From NCBI RefSeq assembly GCF_020073815.1, contig NZ_JAIQZJ010000006.1:248001-312000 (forward strand): a stretch of DNA of 64,000 nucleotides, written 5' to 3'. Below are positions 59,108-64,000 of this stretch, piece by piece. The first letter of the stretch is position 1, and the number at the start of each line of letters is the position of its first letter. Source of the stretch: Nocardioides mangrovi. GTDB taxonomy: Bacteria; Actinomycetota; Actinomycetes; Propionibacteriales; Nocardioidaceae. The notes below the pieces were generated by a model. The model was not told where the DNA came from, searched no databases, and saw nothing but the letters and a program-made list of their open reading frames with translations. Position numbers and translations under genes: made by a program.

Positions 59108-59797
59108 TCAGCCGACCGTCACCGCGCTGATGTCCACGGCCGTGGTGGGGTGACCGTCGCCCGGACCGTTGGCGTTGTCCGTGCCGGCGGCGGCGACCTT
59201 CTTCACGAGCGTGAGGCCGGCATCGTCGACGGTCCCGAAGACCGTGTAGGCGGGAGGCAGCCGCGAGTCGCCGTACACGATGAAGAACTGCGACCCGTTG
59301 GTGTCCGGACCCGCGTTCGCCATCGCGAGGGTGCCGGCCGGATAGGCGATGGTCCCGTCCGAGTCCGGCTGGGGCAGCGCATCCAGCTCGTCGTCGAACG
59401 CGTAGCCGGGACCGCCCGAGCCCGAGCCGGTCGGGTCCCCGCACTGGAGGACGAGGATGCCGGCGGTCGTCAGCCGGTGGCAGGAGGTGTCGTCGAAGTA
59501 GTGCTGGTCGGCCAGCGAGACGAAGGAGGAGACCGTGCAGGGCGCGGCGTCGGCGTCGAGCGTGGCCCCGATGTCGCCCACGCTGGTCGCGATCACCGCG
59601 TGCACCTCTCCGCTCTCGGTCGCGTGGTCGGCGGGCGGGTCGACGTCCTTGGCCGCCTGGCCGGACTGCTGCCAGTCGCAGGAGACGCCGGTCCCACTGC
59701 CGTCGGTGGCCGTGTCGTCGGAGTCGCTGCCGCACCCGGAGAGGGCGATCGACGCGACGAGGGCGAGGCCGGCGTACGCGGCGAGGCGGGAGCGCAT
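59108..59797 (-). CDS. Cyclophilin-type peptidyl-prolyl isomerase lipoprotein
   Basis: 229 aa. Lipobox LSGC with Cys22, then a Ser/Asp-rich linker. Cyclophilin domain with SQFFIVYGDSRLPPAYTVFG and AGTLAMANAGPDTNGS; its N-terminal half also has Cys residues that may form disulfides. It helps folding of exported proteins outside the membrane. ATG 59797 has TACGAT (plus-strand 59804-59809) 6 nt before it. Confidence 0.92.
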   Translation of the reverse strand: MRSRLAAYAGLALVASIALSGCGSDSDDTATDGSGTGVSCDWQQSGQAAKDVDPPADHATESGEVHAVIATSVGDIGATLDADAAPCTVSSFVSLADQHYFDDTSCHRLTTAGILVLQCGDPTGSGSGGPGYAFDDELDALPQPDSDGTIAYPAGTLAMANAGPDTNGSQFFIVYGDSRLPPAYTVFGTVDDAGLTLVKKVAAAGTDNANGPGDGHPTTAVDISAVTVG

Positions 59798-59820
59798 GCG
59801 CCGATCGTAGGGTGCGCCGC

Positions 59821-60882
59821 TCAGTCGTTGCGGCCCCGGGCCGCCACCGGCCAGGGCTCGAGCGCACCGTCCCCGAGGTCGGCCCAGAGCACGTCGGTCA
59901 GGTTGACGGCGTTGCAGACGTGGTTGGGGACGACGTCCACCCGGCTCCCGAGCGGCGGCAGCGGGGCGCCGGCCAGCTCGACGACGGCGTGGTGCTCGGA
60001 CAGCATCACGACGCGGGCGTCCGGGTGGGCCGGGAGCCGGCCCCAGCCGGTGGCGTACGGCGCCCGGTCGGCGCCGAGCGACTTGCTGCCGGCATCGAGG
60101 ACGAGGCGTCCGCCCGCGTGGCTGACGACCGTCGCGCGGCAGGTGAGCGCGATGTCCTCGGCCGGCATGGTGCCGAGCTCCCACTGCTGGGCGTCGCCGA
60201 AGACGTAGACGCCGGGCCGCAGCTCGGTGAGCACGTCGGTGTGGCTGTGCGCGAGGCTCGGCGTCGACCCACCGCTGACCACGTCGGGCTCGATGCCCGC
60301 CGCCCGCAGCGCCTCGGTGGCCTCCCGGAGGGCGGCCGCCTCGTCGTCGGCCGCGCTGCGTCGTCCGTCGGGCGCATAGCTGTGGCCGGGGAAGGTGAAG
60401 ATGCCGCGCACCTCCAGCCCGGCCTCGGCCGCGGCGGCGGCGACCAGGCCGGCGTCCTCCGGTGCGACGCCCGAGCGGTGGGTGCCGCTGTCGACCTCGA
60501 CCAGCACGCCGATGCCGGCGCCGGCCAGCAGGCGGCCGTCGTGGCGGGCGGCCTCGACCGAGTCGACGCCGATGGTGATCTCTGCCCGACCGGCGAGATC
60601 GCGCAGCCGCGCGGCGCCGCCGGGCGACGGCCACAGGGGATAGGCGATGAGCAGGTCCTCGACGCCGTGCTCGACGAACACCTCGGCCTCGCCGATCGTC
60701 GCGACGGTCAGCCCGACCGCGCCCGCCTCGAGCTGGAGCCGGGCGATCTCGGGAGACTTGTGGGTCTTGGCGTGTGGGCGCAGGCTGACGCCGGCGGCGG
60801 ACGCACGCTGCGCCGTGCCCGCGATGTTCTGGCGCAGTCGCGCCACGTCCACCCGCAGGTACGGCGTCGCCGGCTCGCTCAC
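59821..60882 (-). CDS. D-threonine aldolase-like fold-type III PLP enzyme
   Basis: 353 aa alanine-racemase-type TIM barrel. The PLP lysine is in RPHAKTHKSPEIA, typical of D-threonine aldolase/D-serine dehydratase (DSD1-type) proteins. C-terminal VPNHVCNAVNLTD gives the metal-binding His and Cys of that family. It breaks down D-3-hydroxy amino acids. GTG 60882 overlaps the aldo-keto reductase stop (GTGA), so it is second in an operon. Confidence 0.9.
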   Translation of the reverse strand: MSEPATPYLRVDVARLRQNIAGTAQRASAAGVSLRPHAKTHKSPEIARLQLEAGAVGLTVATIGEAEVFVEHGVEDLLIAYPLWPSPGGAARLRDLAGRAEITIGVDSVEAARHDGRLLAGAGIGVLVEVDSGTHRSGVAPEDAGLVAAAAAEAGLEVRGIFTFPGHSYAPDGRRSAADDEAAALREATEALRAAGIEPDVVSGGSTPSLAHSHTDVLTELRPGVYVFGDAQQWELGTMPAEDIALTCRATVVSHAGGRLVLDAGSKSLGADRAPYATGWGRLPAHPDARVVMLSEHHAVVELAGAPLPPLGSRVDVVPNHVCNAVNLTDVLWADLGDGALEPWPVAARGRND

Positions 60883-61715
60883 ATCTCCTCGTGGGTGTCC
60901 GGGTCGCCACCGAAGAGGCGGCCGTCCGGGCGGCCGAGGGCGGTGATCGCGGCGACCTCGTCGTCGGTGAGCTCGAAGCCGAAGACGTCGAGGTTCTGGC
61001 GTTGCCGTTCCGGTGTCGCGGACTTGGGGATCGGGACGGAGCCGAGCTCGACCTGCCAGCGGAGGATCACCTGGCCCGGCGTCACCCCCAGCCGCTCCGC
61101 GGCCGCGGCGACCGGCGGCTCGCTGAAGGGCGCCTGCCGCTTGCCGAGCGGGCTCCACGACTCGGTGCGGATGCCGCGCTCCGCGTTGACCGCACGCATG
61201 TCGACCTGGGGGAAGTAGGGGTGCAGCTCGATCTGGTTGACCACCGGCGTCACGCCGGTCTGGCCGATGATCCGGTCGAGGTGCTCGGCGGTGAAGTTGG
61301 AGACGCCGATCGAGCGCACGAGGCCCTCGGCGCGCAGGTCGACGAGCGCCCGCCAGGCCTCGGCGTACTTGCCGACGCTCGGGTTGGGCCAGTGGATGAG
61401 GTGCAGGTCGAGGTGCTCGAGGCCGAGCCGCTCCAGCGACTCGTGCACGCTGCGGACGGCGTCGTCGTACCCGTGGTCGCGGCCCGGGACCTTGCTCGCG
61501 ACGAAGAGCTCCTCGCGGGCCACGCCGGACTGGCGGATCGCCTCGCCGACCTCGCGCTCGTTCTCGTAGTTGACCGCGGTGTCGAGCAGCCGGTAGCCGA
61601 CCTCGATCGCCGACCGGATCGCCGCGACGCCGTCGTCGCCCTTGAGGGGGTAGGTGCCGAAGCCGATGGCCGGCAGGTGGTGGCCGTCGTTGAGCTCGTA
61701 CGTCGGGATCGCCAT
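60879..61715 (-). CDS. Aldo/keto reductase (AKR5-like)
   Basis: 278 aa (beta/alpha)8 NADPH reductase. The active-site residues are Asp in RLLDTAVNYENE, Tyr in the same segment, Lys in VASKVPG and His in HLIHWPNP. The C-terminal NADPH-binding IPKSATPERQRQNL is intact. It resembles 2,5-diketo-D-gluconate reductase-type enzymes. ATG 61715 has TACGTT (plus-strand 61722-61727) 6 nt before it, which rules against GTG 61721. Confidence 0.92.
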   Translation of the reverse strand: MAIPTYELNDGHHLPAIGFGTYPLKGDDGVAAIRSAIEVGYRLLDTAVNYENEREVGEAIRQSGVAREELFVASKVPGRDHGYDDAVRSVHESLERLGLEHLDLHLIHWPNPSVGKYAEAWRALVDLRAEGLVRSIGVSNFTAEHLDRIIGQTGVTPVVNQIELHPYFPQVDMRAVNAERGIRTESWSPLGKRQAPFSEPPVAAAAERLGVTPGQVILRWQVELGSVPIPKSATPERQRQNLDVFGFELTDDEVAAITALGRPDGRLFGGDPDTHEEM

Positions 61716-61728
61716 GCCCACAACGTAC

Positions 61729-62103
61729 TCAGGGCTCGTCGGTCGCCTGCGTGTGGCGCTGCTCCTTGAGCCGCGCCTCGTGGGTGTGCCGCTCGCCGCC
61801 GGTCAGGGTCTCCCGCGCCTCGGTCACGAACCTGCGGAACGTCGCGTAGTAGTCGTCGTCGTACTCCTCGACGACCTGGAAGGTCCACCGGCCGGGGAGC
61901 ACGTTGCGGCCGACGAGCTCGCGGTCCAGCCGGTCGGCGAGCTCGTCGTGACCGGCCCCGCGGAGCAGGTCCACCGCCTCGCCGAGCGTGAAGTCGGCGG
62001 TCCCGGACATCCGGTGGAAGCGGTAGAGGCTGCCCCGCGCGTCCTCGACCACCTCGAACGCCTCGGAGAGCTTGCCGACCGCCTCCACCGTCGCGTCGTT
62101 CAC
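61729..62103 (-). CDS. Small conserved actinobacterial protein (124 aa)
   Basis: 124 aa, soluble, mostly helical, with several acidic residues and a tail rich in His and Glu. YRFHRMSGTADFTLGEAVDL and GRWTFQVVEEYDDDYYATF suggest a conserved domain seen in actinobacteria, but no function is known to me. GTG 62103 overlaps the upstream stop, so translation is coupled with the 70-aa protein. Confidence 0.75.
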   Translation of the reverse strand: MNDATVEAVGKLSEAFEVVEDARGSLYRFHRMSGTADFTLGEAVDLLRGAGHDELADRLDRELVGRNVLPGRWTFQVVEEYDDDYYATFRRFVTEARETLTGGERHTHEARLKEQRHTQATDEP

Positions 62104-62312
62104 GCCGAGAGCACCTCCTCGGCCGACACCGTGCCGTGTGCCTCCTCGATGGCGTCGGCGAGCCGCGTCACCTCGTCGTCCGACACGTCGACCTCGGCCT
62201 CCCCGAACCCGTCCCGCAGCTCGTTCGCCACGGTGCCCTCGGGTGCGCCGTCCTGGTAGGAGGAGACGCGGTCGACCACCGCCTGGATCGCTTCGATTCG
62301 CTCGTCAGTCAT
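62100..62312 (-). CDS. Small acidic protein (70 aa)
   Basis: 70 aa, acidic, predicted helical (TDERIEAIQAVVDRVSSY ... DDEVTRLADAIEEAHG). ATG 62312 has TACGGC (plus-strand 62319-62324) 6 nt before it, a leaderless pattern. It overlaps the next gene start by 4 nt, so the two small proteins are made together. No function known; they may form a complex. Confidence 0.75.
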   Translation of the reverse strand: MTDERIEAIQAVVDRVSSYQDGAPEGTVANELRDGFGEAEVDVSDDEVTRLADAIEEAHGTVSAEEVLSA

Positions 62313-62355
62313 GGCGGGGCCGTACCCGCGTGCGCCGTCGGGCACGCTTGCCCCC

Positions 62356-63066
62356 GTGAGCGACGCGATCGACCGGATCTGGGGCGACGTCACGGGCACC
62401 CAGCCCGCGCCCGCCGACGACGTCGTGCTGCTCGCGCTCGTCGTGGCGCTCGCGGTCGTGCTCGTCCCGCCGCTGTGGCGGATCGGACGGCACCTGGTGA
62501 CCATCGCGCACGAGGGCGCCCACGGCGTCGCGGCACTGCTGAGCGGCCGACGCCTCGCGGGGATCCGGCTGCACTCGGACACCTCCGGGCTCACCGTCTC
62601 GCGGGGCAGGCCCCGCGGTCCGGGCATGGTCGCGACCGCCTTCGCCGGGTACGTCGGCCCGTCGCTCCTCGGCCTGGGTGCGGCGTACCTGCTCTCGCGA
62701 CACCACGCGCTCGCGGTCCTGTGGCTCGCGCTCGTCCTGCTGACGCTGCTCCTGGTGCAGATCCGCAACTTCTTCGGGCTGTGGGCGGTGCTCGTCGCGG
62801 GGGTCGCCGTCGCGGTCGTGTCGTGGTGGGGGAGCGGTCAGCAGCAGTCGCTGGCGGCCTACCTGATGACGTGGTTCCTGCTGCTCGCCGGACCGCGTCC
62901 GGTGCTCGAGCTCCAGCAGCTGCGCCGTCGCGGCCGGGCGCGCGACTCGGACGCCGACGTGCTGGCCCGGCTGACCCGGGTGCCGGGGCTGGTGTGGGTG
63001 GCGGTCTTCCTGCTGGTCACGCTGGGCTGCCTGGCCATCGGCGGCCGGTGGCTCCTGGCGGCCTGA
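62356..63066 (+). CDS. M50-family membrane metallopeptidase-like protein
   Basis: 236 aa with about six hydrophobic segments. A zinc motif HEGAH at residues 52-56 lies in the second helix, as in site-2-protease-like (M50) enzymes. The family cuts membrane-bound regulators within the bilayer. The third ligand (LDG-type Asp) is not obvious. GTG 62356. Divergent from the 70-aa gene with a 43-nt gap. Confidence 0.82.
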   Translation: MSDAIDRIWGDVTGTQPAPADDVVLLALVVALAVVLVPPLWRIGRHLVTIAHEGAHGVAALLSGRRLAGIRLHSDTSGLTVSRGRPRGPGMVATAFAGYVGPSLLGLGAAYLLSRHHALAVLWLALVLLTLLLVQIRNFFGLWAVLVAGVAVAVVSWWGSGQQQSLAAYLMTWFLLLAGPRPVLELQQLRRRGRARDSDADVLARLTRVPGLVWVAVFLLVTLGCLAIGGRWLLAA

Positions 63067-63133
63067 CCGAGACCTGCGGGCGACCGAGCCCACGGGGACG
63101 CTCGTCGTTGGCACCGCGCCGTAGGGTCGAGTC

Positions 63134-64000
63134 GTGCGGATCGGAATCCACTACGCCAACTTCACCCACCCCGACTGGCAGACCCGGCTGGCCGATCGGC
63201 TGACCGAGACGGCGCGCGTCGCCGACCAGGGCGGCGTCTCGATGCTCACGGTCATGGACCACTACTTCCAGATGGAGCAGCTCGGCGGACCGCCGGAGCC
63301 GATGCTCGAGGGCTACACGACGCTCGGCTACCTCGCCGGCCAGACCGAGAACGTGCGGCTGAGCCTGCTCGTCACCGGCGCGACGTACCGCCACCCGGGC
63401 CTGCTCGCCAAGATCGTGACCACCCTCGACGTGCTCTCGCGCGGCCGGGCGATGCTCGGGATCGGCGCGGCGTGGTACGACCGGGAGCACGAGGGCCTCG
63501 GCGTCCCCTTCCCGCCGACGTCCGAGCGGTTCGAGCGGCTCGAGGAGACCCTCCAGGTCTGCCGGCAGATGTGGAGCGACGACGACGGCGCCTACGACGG
63601 CCAGCACTACCACCTCGCCGAGACCGTCTGCGTGCCGCCGCCGGTGCAGGCACGGGTGCCGATCCTGATCGGTGGCGCGGGGGAGCGGAAGACGCTCCGG
63701 CTGGTCGCGCAGTACGCCGACGCCTGCAACCTCTTCGGCGGCGACGTGGACACGATCCGCCACAAGCTGGACGTGCTGCGCGGCCACTGCGAGGCGGTCG
63801 GCACCGACTACGACGCCATCGAGAAGACGATGATCAGCGGCCCGGGCGCCGACCCGGTCGGCGACACCGACGGGTTCCTCCGTCAGATGGAGGAGTACGC
63901 CGCCCTCGGGATCTCGCTCGTCACCCTGATGCCGCCGACCGAGGACCCGGTCGCGTGGACGTCCACCGTGTGCGAGGACGTGCTCCCGCGGCTGTCGGAG
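63134..64000 (+). CDS. LLM-class F420-dependent oxidoreductase, cut by right edge
   Basis: 289 codons visible. VRIGIHYANFTHPDWQTRL, LDVLSRGRAMLGIGAAWYD and PILIGGAGERKTLRLVAQYA are typical of F420-dependent luciferase-like enzymes (TIGR03560-type group, from memory). GTG 63134 has TAGGGT (63122-63127) 6 nt upstream, so it is probably leaderless. It is a second LLM enzyme, unlike the one at 2062 in sequence. The C-terminus is outside the window. Confidence 0.9.
   Translation, partial: MRIGIHYANFTHPDWQTRLADRLTETARVADQGGVSMLTVMDHYFQMEQLGGPPEPMLEGYTTLGYLAGQTENVRLSLLVTGATYRHPGLLAKIVTTLDVLSRGRAMLGIGAAWYDREHEGLGVPFPPTSERFERLEETLQVCRQMWSDDDGAYDGQHYHLAETVCVPPPVQARVPILIGGAGERKTLRLVAQYADACNLFGGDVDTIRHKLDVLRGHCEAVGTDYDAIEKTMISGPGADPVGDTDGFLRQMEEYAALGISLVTLMPPTEDPVAWTSTVCEDVLPRLSE

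Overview
This window comes from a very GC-rich actinobacterium. GTG starts, 4-nt ATGA/GTGA operon junctions, mycobacterial-type gene order and F420-dependent enzymes all fit. The gene style suggests Nocardioidaceae (a Nocardioides-like soil organism), but that placement is inference. No rRNA, tRNA, insertion sequence, prophage or CRISPR array was seen; this is ordinary chromosome with several regulated catabolic islands.

1-20.4 kb is a patchy sterol/lipid catabolism region. Four near-identical 14-bp palindromes (TAGAAC-N2-GTTCTA) match the published KstR motif. They lie in front of (a) a divergent pair, a DUF35 OB-fold protein plus thiolase-like protein (1-1992) and an Rv3520c-type F420 oxidoreductase (2062-3105); (b) fadD8 (4656); (c) a divergent pair, echA19 (ends 14627) and fadD19 plus a nitronate monooxygenase-like gene (15471-18217); and (d) a DapB-like oxidoreductase (19327-20376). 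The gene content points to C-24-branched sterol side-chain degradation. Between these units sit a sortase-like protein, a ProC-like reductase, a PAP2 membrane enzyme, and a complete oligosaccharide operon at 7250-14630: binding lipoprotein, two permeases, LacI regulator, GH3 glycosidase and CE7 acetylesterase, probably for acetylated xylo-oligosaccharides.

20.5-26 kb holds a secreted DUF1501/DUF1800 pair and two tandem CNNM/CBS (HlyC/CorC) membrane proteins. 26.0-35 kb matches the order of the M. tuberculosis Rv1822-Rv1832 block: CDP-alcohol phosphatidyltransferase, DUF881, small basic protein, DUF881, gcvH, FHA protein (GarA-like), MerR (FtsR-like), DUF151 nuclease, second MerR, then a glycine riboswitch and gcvP. 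An 8-7-8 inverted repeat typical of MerR operators occurs in front of both the FHA gene and the second MerR gene.

35-64 kb is mixed housekeeping: a beta-lactamase-fold hydrolase, CYTH-CHAD protein, TldD/TldE, PPOX protein, methyltransferase, SbcCD, a large multi-pass membrane protein whose frame runs on antisense through fdhD, fdhD-pepN, an S55 (SpoIVB-like) secreted peptidase, a class V aminotransferase whose start codon lies in a perfect hairpin, an MDR reductase, a cysteine-free HesB-fold protein, OsmC, SDR, a cyclophilin lipoprotein, a D-threonine aldolase-like/aldo-keto reductase pair, two small conserved proteins, an M50-like peptidase and a truncated LLM oxidoreductase at the right edge.

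A recurring signal is a -10-like hexamer (mostly TANNNT) exactly 6-7 nt before the start codon of at least 18 genes. This is the hallmark of leaderless mRNAs, and I used it to choose several starts.
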